A stretch of DNA of 5,989 nt from JAKPCT01 sp029553165 (GTDB taxonomy: Bacteria; Bacillota; UBA4882; UBA8346): contig DAORZT010000095.1 of NCBI GenBank assembly GCA_035359995.1, positions 1-5,989 of the forward strand, in the 5' to 3' direction. This document shows, in pieces, positions 1-5,914 of the stretch; position 1 is the first letter of the stretch, and every line of letters begins with the position of its first letter. The translations under genes were made by a program, and so were the position numbers. The notes under the pieces are model-generated. The model saw nothing but the letters and a program-made list of their open reading frames with translations, did not search any database and was not told the DNA's origin.

Positions 1-537
1 TATGCTTATACCTCTTTGCTTAAAAGAGCAATCCGGACCTTATGGATTGTACTTGATGCGATGGATTTATTGTGGATTCCGGTTGAAAAGTCATGGCGGC
101 TAAACGAGAGACATTACGGAGCATTACAGGGACTTAATAAAGCAGAGACAGCATTAAAATACGGCGAGGAACAGGTTCATCTCTGGCGGCGGAGTTATGA
201 TCTTCAACCTCCGGATTTAGAACTTAGTGATCCGCGGTATCCCGGCAATGATCCGCGTTACAGTAATTTGAGCCCAAATGAAATCCCTTTAACTGAAAGT
301 TTAAAGGATACCGTTGCCCGGTTTATTCCTTATTGGGAACAAAGCATTGTCCCGATGATTAAGGACAATAAAAAAATAATTATTGCTGCTCATGGCAACA
401 GTTTACGCGCTTTGATCAAGCATTTGGAGCAACTGTCAGATCAGGAAATCCTGAACTTAGACATCCCCACCGGAACACCGTTGGTCTATGAGTTGGACCA
501 GGAGTTGGTGCCGGTTAGACATTATTATGTCAAATAG
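1..537 (+). CDS. gpmA: 2,3-bisphosphoglycerate-dependent phosphoglycerate mutase, 5'-truncated by the window edge
   Basis: Cytosolic glycolytic and gluconeogenic enzyme that interconverts 3-phosphoglycerate and 2-phosphoglycerate through a phosphohistidine. The frame is open from base 1 (reads YAYTSLLKRAIRTLW), so a TTG at 16 is not the start; the gene begins outside the window. The 178 residues seen correspond to about residue 54 to the end of the roughly 250-residue E. coli enzyme. By that numbering the visible active-site residues are Arg62 (residue 9 here, in LKRAIRTLW), Glu89 (residue 36, in RLNERHYG) and His184 (residue 131, in IAAHGNSLRAL). The phosphorylated His11 with its RHGES motif lies off the left edge. 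The lid motif (YGEEQVHLWRRSYD) and the PTGTPLVYELD C-terminal block are intact, so the gene looks functional. It is GC-richer than everything to its right and converges on the next gene with an 11-base gap. Family assignment is very secure. Confidence 0.97.
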   Translation, partial: YAYTSLLKRAIRTLWIVLDAMDLLWIPVEKSWRLNERHYGALQGLNKAETALKYGEEQVHLWRRSYDLQPPDLELSDPRYPGNDPRYSNLSPNEIPLTESLKDTVARFIPYWEQSIVPMIKDNKKIIIAAHGNSLRALIKHLEQLSDQEILNLDIPTGTPLVYELDQELVPVRHYYVK

Positions 538-543
538 TTTGAC
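529..543. other. Perfect inverted repeat centred on the gpmA stop codon
   Basis: GTCAAA and TTTGAC (6 bp) flank the TAG stop at 535-537. It sits in the 11-base gap between two convergent genes, where a bidirectional terminator would be expected. However, the stem is short and AT-rich and there is no T-run on either side, so it is at best a weak terminator. It may be chance. Confidence 0.3.
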
Positions 544-548
544 TGACT

Positions 549-1724
549 TTATCTAAAATCAGATCCTCCTCCAGGCGTTTTTGGACCATTTGAAGTTAAA
601 AAATATTTGATAGGTTTACCTAATTGTTCTTCAATACTTTCTTTGATAAAATTTTTTTTGAATTCCATTGATGTTCTGGGATCATAACTTATCTGAATGG
701 TAGCTATTTTCTCTGGCGGAAGTGATCTTATTATCTTTTGCATATATTTCCATGCAGCATATTCTTTTTCCAGATCATCTTTAGTATGCAGCGCATTTAT
801 AAATTTGTTATAAAATTTAGGAAATTGTTCTTCAGGTAACGTATTTAAATGATAATCAGATATCCCTAATCTGTTAATTAATTTCAGATCTAATTCGACA
901 GCATTGTTAAATGTTTTTAATTGTTTATTTCCATTTTTGAGACTATTGGTATTTTTTTCGCTTAATTTAATTTCCGCAAGCAATTTTTTAAATTGTTTTG
1001 CGGTATTTTCTTTATACATCTTTAAGATTTGGGCATTTATGCCTTTATCGCCATACAAATCTTTATAAAGACTGTTAACTTTAATTGATGCGATATCATC
1101 AAGTTCCTTGAGGGTGATTACTATTGGTCCGGTATTAGTCAAATTTGGTTTAATTTCAGAATTGAAATAAAGCAGATTATCATTTTTTTGACTTTCAAGC
1201 TCACTGTTGACTGTTGGTAACTCTAATTTTCTTCTGATTGATGCAACAACTTCCTCTCTAAACTTGACATCTGGATCTTTCTCAATTTGAGTATATATAT
1301 CAGCGATTTGAGTGGATAAATTCTCTGATATATTTATCGTAATTTTTTTAATTTCAGGCTTCGATTTAACAAGTTTTAGCAACTCTTGATATTTTTTATA
1401 TATAAAATAGTTTTCACCTTTGGCTTGCTCCTCGATATTATTCTCAAAGTAGCTAATATTTTTATTTAAATACTCTATAAAATTATCCCTGCTTAAATGA
1501 AATTTAGATAACTGATCTACGAGATGGTTATAGTTTTGGTTGTCTAAAATGTTGTTTAGGGTCAGTTGACCTGAAAATTGAACAGTTGCTTCCTTATTTT
1601 TTCTGGTCAAAAGTTTTTTCAGGTGATTTAGTTTAGAAAGTGCATCATTAGTATCATTTTGTTCTTTGATAGTCTCTATGTGTTTGTTAACTTTGTTTAA
1701 TAAGATTTTAATCTTGTAATTCAT
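549..1724 (-). CDS. Hypothetical 391-residue helical protein with an internal duplication
   Basis: I do not recognise a family with confidence. A GTG at 1733 would add three residues, but it overlaps the AAGGAGTG ribosome binding site; the ATG at 1724 sits 6 bases after that site and is the better start. The product is Lys/Asn/Glu-rich and mostly predicted helical, with no signal peptide or membrane segment, so probably cytosolic. Two regions resemble each other, about residues 70-205 and 284-391: a helical stretch, then a KY-Q-L...S-P core and a short strand (KKITINIS at 127-133; KIATIQIS at 339-346), a charged helix, and a Pro/Gly-rich end (IKPNLTNTGPIVIT; SNGPKTPGGGSDFR). The strand, helix, GK-plus-hydrophobic strand and terminal GG arrangement recalls the C-terminal domain of ATP synthase delta (AtpH/OSCP), but no other ATPase gene is present and this is only a resemblance. 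It converges on gpmA. Its strong AT bias differs sharply from gpmA and suggests horizontal acquisition. Confidence 0.75.
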   Translation of the reverse strand: MNYKIKILLNKVNKHIETIKEQNDTNDALSKLNHLKKLLTRKNKEATVQFSGQLTLNNILDNQNYNHLVDQLSKFHLSRDNFIEYLNKNISYFENNIEEQAKGENYFIYKKYQELLKLVKSKPEIKKITINISENLSTQIADIYTQIEKDPDVKFREEVVASIRRKLELPTVNSELESQKNDNLLYFNSEIKPNLTNTGPIVITLKELDDIASIKVNSLYKDLYGDKGINAQILKMYKENTAKQFKKLLAEIKLSEKNTNSLKNGNKQLKTFNNAVELDLKLINRLGISDYHLNTLPEEQFPKFYNKFINALHTKDDLEKEYAAWKYMQKIIRSLPPEKIATIQISYDPRTSMEFKKNFIKESIEEQLGKPIKYFLTSNGPKTPGGGSDFR

Positions 1725-1730
1725 TAAGTT

Positions 1731-1738
1731 CACTCCTT
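1731..1738 (-). promoter_or_regulatory. Shine-Dalgarno that sets the start of the 391-residue gene
   Basis: On the - strand this reads AAGGAGTG, six bases before ATG at 1724-1722. It overlaps the upstream GTG at 1733-1731, which rules that codon out as the likely start. Confidence 0.8.
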
Positions 1739-1905
1739 GACTTTAAATCGTGTTTCAAAATAACATTCATTAAAGATGCGGGAACAATTCCGGAGTTTCT
1801 TTTTTGAGTTTATCTTTGTTCGTTTGCATATCTTTATATGTAATGAAGAACTGCTTCTCTATTTATCATGTTCAATCTTATTTCATTTGAAAAACTGTTA
1901 TTTTC

Positions 1906-1914
1906 ATTATAACA
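1906..1914 (-). promoter_or_regulatory. Possible extended -10 promoter for the 391-residue gene
   Basis: The - strand reads TGTTATAAT, a perfect TATAAT with the TGN extension. No convincing -35 lies 16-18 bases upstream, which an extended -10 can tolerate. Transcription would start about 175 bases before the ATG. The surrounding gap, 1739-1992, is extremely AT-rich, so chance TATAAT matches are likely. I see no RNA gene and no other clear signal in that gap. Confidence 0.35.
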
Positions 1915-1992
1915 ATAAAAATATAAACACCATAATATAACCGATATGATATAAACATAATACATATAACATAAAGGTATTTTAAGAGTATC

Positions 1993-2505
1993 ATGTACTG
2001 TCCCTTATTGTCAAGGCACTCAATAGAAAAAGTGAATTTTTGATTTTATTAAGGAAGCAATTGAAAAAGGTCCGTTCCATTTTTTAAAGATTGGTCCCGA
2101 ATTACAGAGTAATAAAGAGTTATTTATGATGGTGTTTTTGGAACAATTCCGGAATAACCGGGAATATGTTTGGGCCACAGTAAAAAGCGGAAAAATAAAA
2201 TATCATATTATTCCGGTAGAATTCAGAACTGACAAGGAGTTGGTGCGGGAAATATTATATTTAGACGGTGAATGTTTTTGTCATGTTAATACCGAATTCA
2301 AGAATGACCGTGACATCTTATGGGCTGCTGCTATTGGTTGGAGTTATAATCTGAAGGAATGTCCTGATGATATGAAGGACGATAAAGAATTGGTGCTGGA
2401 ATTATTCAACATGAAAAAATCAGAGTTGATGCATTGAAGTATTGTAGTGATAGATTACGGGATGATAAAGATGTTATTCTGGAAGCAATAAAATGTTTAA
2501 GGCGG
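1993..2505 (+). pseudogene. Decayed DUF4116 repeat protein, at least two frameshifts
   Basis: DUF4116 proteins are strings of about 25-residue helical repeats of the type 'DKE-V--A----G-AL-YAS-ELR-D'; their function is not known to me. Repeat units can be followed here: ELQSNKELF, EFRTDKELVREIL, EFKNDRDILWAAA, DMKDDKELVLELF and ALKYCSDRLRDDKDVILEAI. They do not lie in one frame. An ATG at 1993 or GTG at 2032 opens a frame that meets TGA at 2041; losing one T from the run of five at 2037-2041 would join it to the main frame (about 2042-2437). That frame stops at TGA 2435-2437, while the last repeat continues in another frame from about 2428 to about 2500. No strong ribosome binding site precedes any possible start; the intact frame beginning with ATG at 2126 would cut the first repeat. 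The right limit is uncertain; a terminator follows immediately. Sequencing errors at homopolymers are an alternative to true decay. Confidence 0.7.
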
Positions 2506-2535
2506 GGATGTACGTATGTCCCCCCTTTCTTTTTT
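2499..2535 (+). terminator. Intrinsic terminator after the DUF4116 remnant
   Basis: A G-rich arm (GGCGGGGA, 2501-2508) pairs with the C-rich arm (TCCCCCC, 2519-2525) around a loop of about 10 bases that can itself partly pair (TAC/GTA). A T-rich tract, TTTCTTTTTT at 2526-2535, follows on the + strand. The T-run is on the + side, so it serves the DUF4116 gene; the - side has no comparable T-run for the gene ending at 2560. Confidence 0.7.
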
Positions 2536-2551
2536 AACATTTTCGAATCCT

Positions 2552-2570
2552 TGTTCTATCTAACAGAACA
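2552..2570. other. Inverted repeat over the stop codon of the 67-residue gene
   Basis: TGTTCT (2552-2557) and AGAACA (2565-2570) form a 6-bp stem with a 7-base loop that contains the TAG stop. There is no T-run after it on either strand, so it is not a typical terminator. It may protect the mRNA end or be chance. Confidence 0.3.
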
Positions 2571-2763
2571 TAGAGTAAATCTCCTGAATAAACTTTATGT
2601 CATCCTGCGTATAATCCTTTTTTTTATTTAAATCCAATTCGGCCAATATTCCCTTCATCCCCTTTATTATGCGCTGATCATCCAAAGTATCAAGAAAACT
2701 TGTGTCAATGCCATATTCGATATACATTCTCCTGATTCTTCTGATTATAGCATCATTATCCAT
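2560..2763 (-). CDS. Small hypothetical protein, 67 residues
   Basis: Family not recognised. The frame is open upstream to a TTG at 2811, giving 83 residues, but that start has no ribosome binding site. The ATG at 2763 has AAAAGGAG nine bases ahead and gives a protein beginning MDNDAIIRRIRRMYIEYG. The product is highly charged and probably all-helical, with no signal peptide or membrane segment. An Arg-rich first helix is followed by a linker (DTSFLDTLDDQR), a second helix, a Lys-rich turn (LNKKKD) and a last helix ending in Cys. It is the last gene of the - strand series, 84 bases after the SUKH-like gene, and converges on the DUF4116 remnant. Its position suggests a small accessory or immunity protein, but nothing in the sequence proves this. 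Existence as a gene is moderately supported by the ribosome binding site. Confidence 0.6.
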   Translation of the reverse strand: MDNDAIIRRIRRMYIEYGIDTSFLDTLDDQRIIKGMKGILAELDLNKKKDYTQDDIKFIQEIYSMFC

Positions 2764-2772
2764 TTGCTTAAT

Positions 2773-2780
2773 CTCCTTTT
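2773..2780 (-). promoter_or_regulatory. Shine-Dalgarno that sets the start of the 67-residue gene
   Basis: The - strand reads AAAAGGAG, nine bases before ATG at 2763-2761. This favours the 67-residue product over the longer frame beginning with TTG at 2811. Confidence 0.75.
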
Positions 2781-2792
2781 TCTTGTCAGGCG

Positions 2793-2814
2793 TTGGCAGC
2801 TGGATTGGCAACTG
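2793..2814. repeat. Two tandem copies of a 10-base unit, 12-base period
   Basis: TTGGCAGCTG (2793-2802) and TTGGCAACTG (2805-2814) differ by one base. They lie in the gap between the SUKH-like gene and the 67-residue gene, 10-40 bases upstream of the small gene's ribosome binding site. This could be a short operator or slippage product; no function is visible. Confidence 0.4.
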
Positions 2815-2847
2815 ATTTGTAATTTTATGACAGCTGATAAACTCTAT

Positions 2848-3600
2848 TTAATATTGGATTGCTCCGATTTTTTTAATTAATTCGTCTTCAAATATTTCGA
2901 TCAGGTTTTTCTTTTCTGAGAATATCGTACCACAGATTCCGCCACGTTTATCCAAAACTATGGAAAGTTCTTCAGAGTATACAAAATAATAAAATTCATC
3001 ACTCAGCCATACTTTTTGCAAGCCATATCTTTCGCATAATCGGTCCATAAATTGATACAGCTCAATCTGGTTTAATCCTAAATACGATCGGCTAAAAGAA
3101 TCGATGCTCGAACCAAACTGAACTTGATACTGATAATATTCCTTTTCATATAAATCTACTGCACATTGAAAAAGTAGTTTTTCAAAGCTACTACACACTT
3201 CCGTATCGGAATCATAGAAAATTTTTTGGTAATGCTCTTTACTCAAATCAATACTATATTCCATCTCCAATTCATCGTAGAGAAAGACAAAGAGGTATGG
3301 ATGGGGCCGTCTGTTGTTAACTCTGGTTATCAAGTTACTAATCGAAAATTCGCCACGAAGTGTATTTAACAATAATCCGCCATCTGATTCGCCCGCATAT
3401 TTTGCAAACTCAATAAAAGATTGCGGGAGTTCAAGCCCCAAGTCCTTCATTCCTAACCTATCATAAAGCTCCAGGATCAATTCTTCGCTCGCCGGTTTAA
3501 TCCTATGACTCCATTCGGCATCAACCGGTTCTATAAATCGGAGTAACCTGTTAAATATTGTTGTTTCATTACCCTCTTGCGGAATTTTAGTGTTTTTCAT
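2848..3600 (-). CDS. SMI1/KNR4 (SUKH) family protein, probable immunity protein, 250 residues
   Basis: SUKH-superfamily proteins are cytosolic and are commonly encoded beside polymorphic toxins, whose toxin domains many are thought to neutralise. The N-terminal half shows the family's usual opening: a helix RIKPASEELILELYDRLG (residues 33-50), the LP-Q-F-EFAKYAGESDGG block (59-75), and a strand-rich core ending about residue 120. Residues about 160-250 form a further segment (QFMDRLCERYGL, then strands around YYFVYSEELSIVLDKRGGICG) that I cannot place. At 250 residues the protein is longer than a single SUKH domain, usually about 120-150. A GTG at 3606 would add two residues, but the AAGG at 3612-3609 is only 2 bases from it and 8 from the ATG at 3600, so ATG is chosen. 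It follows the 167-residue gene by 36 bases, consistent with co-transcription. No signal peptide or membrane segment is seen. The family call rests on the N-terminal motif pattern; the toxin target is unknown. Confidence 0.7.
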   Translation of the reverse strand: MKNTKIPQEGNETTIFNRLLRFIEPVDAEWSHRIKPASEELILELYDRLGMKDLGLELPQSFIEFAKYAGESDGGLLLNTLRGEFSISNLITRVNNRRPHPYLFVFLYDELEMEYSIDLSKEHYQKIFYDSDTEVCSSFEKLLFQCAVDLYEKEYYQYQVQFGSSIDSFSRSYLGLNQIELYQFMDRLCERYGLQKVWLSDEFYYFVYSEELSIVLDKRGGICGTIFSEKKNLIEIFEDELIKKIGAIQY

Positions 3601-3636
3601 CTGCACTACCTTATTAAAGTCACTTATTTTTGAGAT

Positions 3637-4140
3637 TCAGATCATTTGCTGGAGTAACTTCTTTGCTTGGTGAACTTCAGATGAATAATTTACCCCGTTG
3701 ATCAATGTTTCAAGCCTAGTGAAAAAAGTTATGGATTGTTCCAGAAGTTCCTTGATGAACTCTTTTTCAGGTAATATCGTTATATGATCTTGCACGACAA
3801 ATTTCATTGTATTATTACGTAGATTGACCATTTCAATTTTTACAGGCATATCGGGAAAATAAGTTTCTGCCCTGCCATTTTTGTGGTAAACATCAATCAT
3901 ATTAACAAAATAAGCCCAGAGCTGGTCAACCAAATCCCAATATTTAATACCCATAATTTCATGTTCATAATATAGAATTTGGATTGCCCCATCAATATAG
4001 TAGGGGTCAATATCAACTACAATTTCCTTTATTCGTTCTTCATTGATGTCAATGAAATACTTTGAAGGATTGTGTTCGATATCTTTTGATTTTAGCATTT
4101 TGTAATTAGGAATCAGTAAGTAACTACTAACTTTAAACAA
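3637..4140 (-). CDS. Unrecognised 167-residue protein, candidate immunity protein
   Basis: I cannot name a family. The start is a TTG (4140-4138) with GGAG seven bases ahead; the next in-frame ATG is 14 residues in and has no ribosome binding site, so TTG is preferred. The sequence opens with a strand-rich region (MFKVSSYLLIPNYKML), then an acidic middle (ERIKEIVVDIDPYYIDGAIQI, residues about 36-55), a conserved-looking aromatic helix (KYWDLVDQLWAYFVNMID, 66-83), a strand pair around ETYFPDMPVKIEMVN (92-106), and a C-terminal helical part (FIKELLEQSITFFTRLETL, from 128). There is no signal peptide, membrane helix or enzyme motif. It lies between two SUKH-like genes (63 and 36 bases away) in the same direction and near a TsiV-type gene. 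By that context I infer an immunity protein of a separate family, probably soluble and cytosolic. The acidic, aromatic character fits a toxin-binding protein but proves nothing. Confidence 0.7.
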   Translation of the reverse strand: MFKVSSYLLIPNYKMLKSKDIEHNPSKYFIDINEERIKEIVVDIDPYYIDGAIQILYYEHEIMGIKYWDLVDQLWAYFVNMIDVYHKNGRAETYFPDMPVKIEMVNLRNNTMKFVVQDHITILPEKEFIKELLEQSITFFTRLETLINGVNYSSEVHQAKKLLQQMI

Positions 4141-4147
4141 GTGAATT

Positions 4148-4151
4148 CTCC
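4148..4151 (-). promoter_or_regulatory. Shine-Dalgarno supporting a TTG start
   Basis: GGAG on the - strand, seven bases before TTG at 4140-4138. It decides the unusual TTG start of the 167-residue protein. Confidence 0.7.
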
Positions 4152-4162
4152 AAAATTATTGT

Positions 4163-4182
4163 GATTAAAGAAGTTTTTAATC
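4163..4182. other. Perfect 7-bp inverted repeat between two immunity-type genes
   Basis: GATTAAA (4163-4169) and TTTAATC (4176-4182) enclose a 6-base loop, in the 63-base gap after the 238-residue SUKH gene. The stem is AT-rich and no T-run follows on the - strand, so it is not a standard terminator. It could modulate read-through or mRNA stability, or be chance in AT-rich DNA. Confidence 0.35.
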
Positions 4183-4203
4183 GGTTCTTGTTACCCATTT
4201 GGC

Positions 4204-4920
4204 TCATTTAGTAAAACCAATTACATTCCATTCATCGACCACATCCCAAAAATTAATGTCATAATCAGGCTGATCATCTTTCCACCATAAGGTAGCTTTA
4301 TCGTTGTCGCAGTTTTTGTAGTCGCAAACTACATATCCGCCCATTCCGTTACTGAAAAAACCAAAAGATGTTTGAATATCGATTTTTAACGGTTCATCTA
4401 AAGTTTCAATGATACCCCATTCATAATCATCCAAATAAGTAACACCATCCAAAGGTAAAAGTCCCATTGCTTTTAAGGCGTAATAATAAAAACCGTTATG
4501 GACTTTTTCATAAAAAACTCTTATTGATCGCGGCAGCTTATCCCATACTTCTGCCAGCTTGGGGTTAACAGGCTTATCTGTATTAATTGGACATAGACCT
4601 TCATAATATTTTACTTTACCATCTGAATTATTTATTGAATATAAGAGCGAATATTGGCCATTAACGAACATTAACTCTACATTCTCGAGATTGTCATTTA
4701 AGTAGGCTATAGTGTTTGATAATTCTCTTTGACAATAGTGTCTCCAGATTTCAAGAAGCGCTTTAGTACGTTTCTTGGGGTCTTTTTCTTGGAGCAGCTC
4801 TCTCCATTCATCAGGCAATTGCTTGTTGTCAATATCTTTAATCTCTTCTGGCTGTATCAAACGCACAGTTACATTTTTTTGCAAGGTATACTTATTTAAA
4901 AATTGCAGTTTTTCTTCCAT
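4204..4920 (-). CDS. SMI1/KNR4 (SUKH) family protein with N-terminal extension, 238 residues
   Basis: Probable cytosolic immunity protein of the SUKH superfamily. The SUKH-like half is C-terminal: KLPRSIRVFYEKVHNGFYYY (residues 128-147, matching the family's LP...F...-NG block), LDGVTYLDD (157-165), a FFSNGMGGYVVCDYKN strand pair (188-203), and TLWWKDDQPDYDINFWDVVDEW (210-231), the family's typical Trp/Asp-rich end where the last strand and helix follow. Residues about 1-120 form a separate charged part (PDEWRELLQEKDPKKRTKALLEIWRHY) that I do not recognise. ATG at 4920 has GGGGTG five bases ahead, a fair ribosome binding site. The gene follows the TsiV-type gene by only 28 bases, so the two are probably co-transcribed. 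No signal peptide or membrane segment is seen. It is clearly different in sequence from the other SUKH-like gene, so the two are not a recent duplication. Toxin partner unknown. Confidence 0.75.
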   Translation of the reverse strand: MEEKLQFLNKYTLQKNVTVRLIQPEEIKDIDNKQLPDEWRELLQEKDPKKRTKALLEIWRHYCQRELSNTIAYLNDNLENVELMFVNGQYSLLYSINNSDGKVKYYEGLCPINTDKPVNPKLAEVWDKLPRSIRVFYEKVHNGFYYYALKAMGLLPLDGVTYLDDYEWGIIETLDEPLKIDIQTSFGFFSNGMGGYVVCDYKNCDNDKATLWWKDDQPDYDINFWDVVDEWNVIGFTK

Positions 4921-4948
4921 AATTTCACCCCATAATTATTATTTTATA

Positions 4949-5827
4949 TTACCTGAATCTTTTGATCCAAACCTCCCATTCATCTGATTTCCAATAGGCT
5001 AACGGTTTTTTGATTTCAAGAATGATCGGTTTTAAGACATTATAAAGACTTTTATATTTGTTAAATAAAGTTTCATCAAAAGCTTGAGGCCAGGAATCTC
5101 TCGATAATGAAAAGACAACGTAGTCTTCACCAAACTCATGATAATATGTACTGGTTTTTGAGTTATTAATTATTTCTTCAAAACCAATTTGCTGATATAG
5201 TCTTTTAGATAACAGTTGTATATAATTTACTCCATCGATTCCGTTTTCAAGCTCCTTAACAAAAAAAGGATTAAGCCATACTGAATATGGATCATTTAAA
5301 AATTGGCTTTGTTTTACTCGTTTGATCGTTTCTGCGGAACTTTTTGGCATCAAATAATCATTTTGAGCTAAAATATAGTTACAGCATGCATAATGAAACG
5401 TCATTCCTAAAAATGCATGTTTCATAAATGAAAAAACATCCATAAAATCTGTATCCAAAGGGAGCTCAAAATAGATCCAATTTGGAGATTTGATCGGGTA
5501 TTCTGGTTTTATAGTTCTCAAAATCATTTCTAAACGATGATTTTGCAGGTTATCTTTATTTCCATCTGATAAAATTAAGTGTTGCGTTTGATTAAAATCC
5601 GTTTCATTAAATAGCTTCACCAGATAATCCATTCCTGACATTTTTAATTTGTTCATGCCAGCTTCTTTATTGTGTCTATATAATAAGAATTCACAATTTG
5701 TAAATGATTCGAAATCTCTTAAAAACTCGATAAAGTAGCTTCTAAAATTGTTGGGATTATTAAAAAAATAAAATATCATCCCAATTCTCATATCAAATAA
5801 TGGAATGTTTTTATAGCAATTTTGCAT
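4949..5827 (-). CDS. TsiV/DUF3396-type immunity protein, 292 residues
   Basis: The DUF3396 family is named after TsiV-type immunity proteins against type VI secretion effectors; members also occur in Gram-positive bacteria beside polymorphic toxins. Features that fit the family: an N-terminal strand segment (MRIGMIFYFF, residues 13-22), a helical middle, an ELPLDTDF motif at 121-128, the segment GIDGVNYIQLLSKRLYQQIG (196-215), which corresponds to the family's 'i.gvnWlt.Ls...l..lGG' block, a YVVFSLSRDSWPQAFDE region (236-252), a Y..LYNVLKPI helix (258-268), and the WEVWIKRF end (284-291), resembling the family's usual terminal WLRRFD. ATG at 5827 has AGGAAG seven bases ahead. There is no signal peptide, so it is probably cytosolic. 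It leads the 28-base-spaced pair with the next SUKH gene and lies 87 bases after an unknown gene cut by the window edge. The assignment is from motif memory without alignment; the toxin neutralised is not visible. Confidence 0.72.
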   Translation of the reverse strand: MQNCYKNIPLFDMRIGMIFYFFNNPNNFRSYFIEFLRDFESFTNCEFLLYRHNKEAGMNKLKMSGMDYLVKLFNETDFNQTQHLILSDGNKDNLQNHRLEMILRTIKPEYPIKSPNWIYFELPLDTDFMDVFSFMKHAFLGMTFHYACCNYILAQNDYLMPKSSAETIKRVKQSQFLNDPYSVWLNPFFVKELENGIDGVNYIQLLSKRLYQQIGFEEIINNSKTSTYYHEFGEDYVVFSLSRDSWPQAFDETLFNKYKSLYNVLKPIILEIKKPLAYWKSDEWEVWIKRFR

Positions 5828-5914
5828 CCGATTACTTCCTCTGACTATTTTATTCTCTAAAAATAATATCGTCGAGAAATAATTATTATCTGATCAAAAA
5901 GAACCACTTCCAGA

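Noticed and set aside
1776..1940. Short + strand frame from ATG at 1776
   Set aside because: Phe/Ile/Leu-rich translation typical of AT-rich non-coding DNA, with no ribosome binding site; it faces the upstream region of the 391-residue gene.
1920..1985. Loose ATATAA/CATAAT repeats
   Set aside because: Irregular, with no fixed unit or spacing; explained by extreme AT content, and neither a CRISPR array nor iterons.
1994..2015. TGTACTGTCCCTTATTGTCA resembling the terminal repeat of IS3/IS150-type elements
   Set aside because: No matching inverted end or transposase is present, and the same bases read as an open frame (MYCPLLSRHS) leading into the DUF4116 remnant.
1781..2153. 14-base repeat GGAACAATTCCGGA at 1781-1794 and 2140-2153
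   Set aside because: Two copies only. The second encodes EQFR inside the DUF4116 remnant; the first could be a scrap of the same gene, but it has no supporting flanking similarity. Probably chance or a minor relic.
2434..2631. 65-residue + strand frame taken as a gene
   Set aside because: Its first third is the last DUF4116 repeat out of frame. The rest runs through the terminator and antisense to the 67-residue gene.
4775..4987. 70-residue open frame on the + strand
   Set aside because: It lies antisense inside the SUKH gene and across the next gap. It is Ser-rich with no ribosome binding site; a shadow of the real gene.
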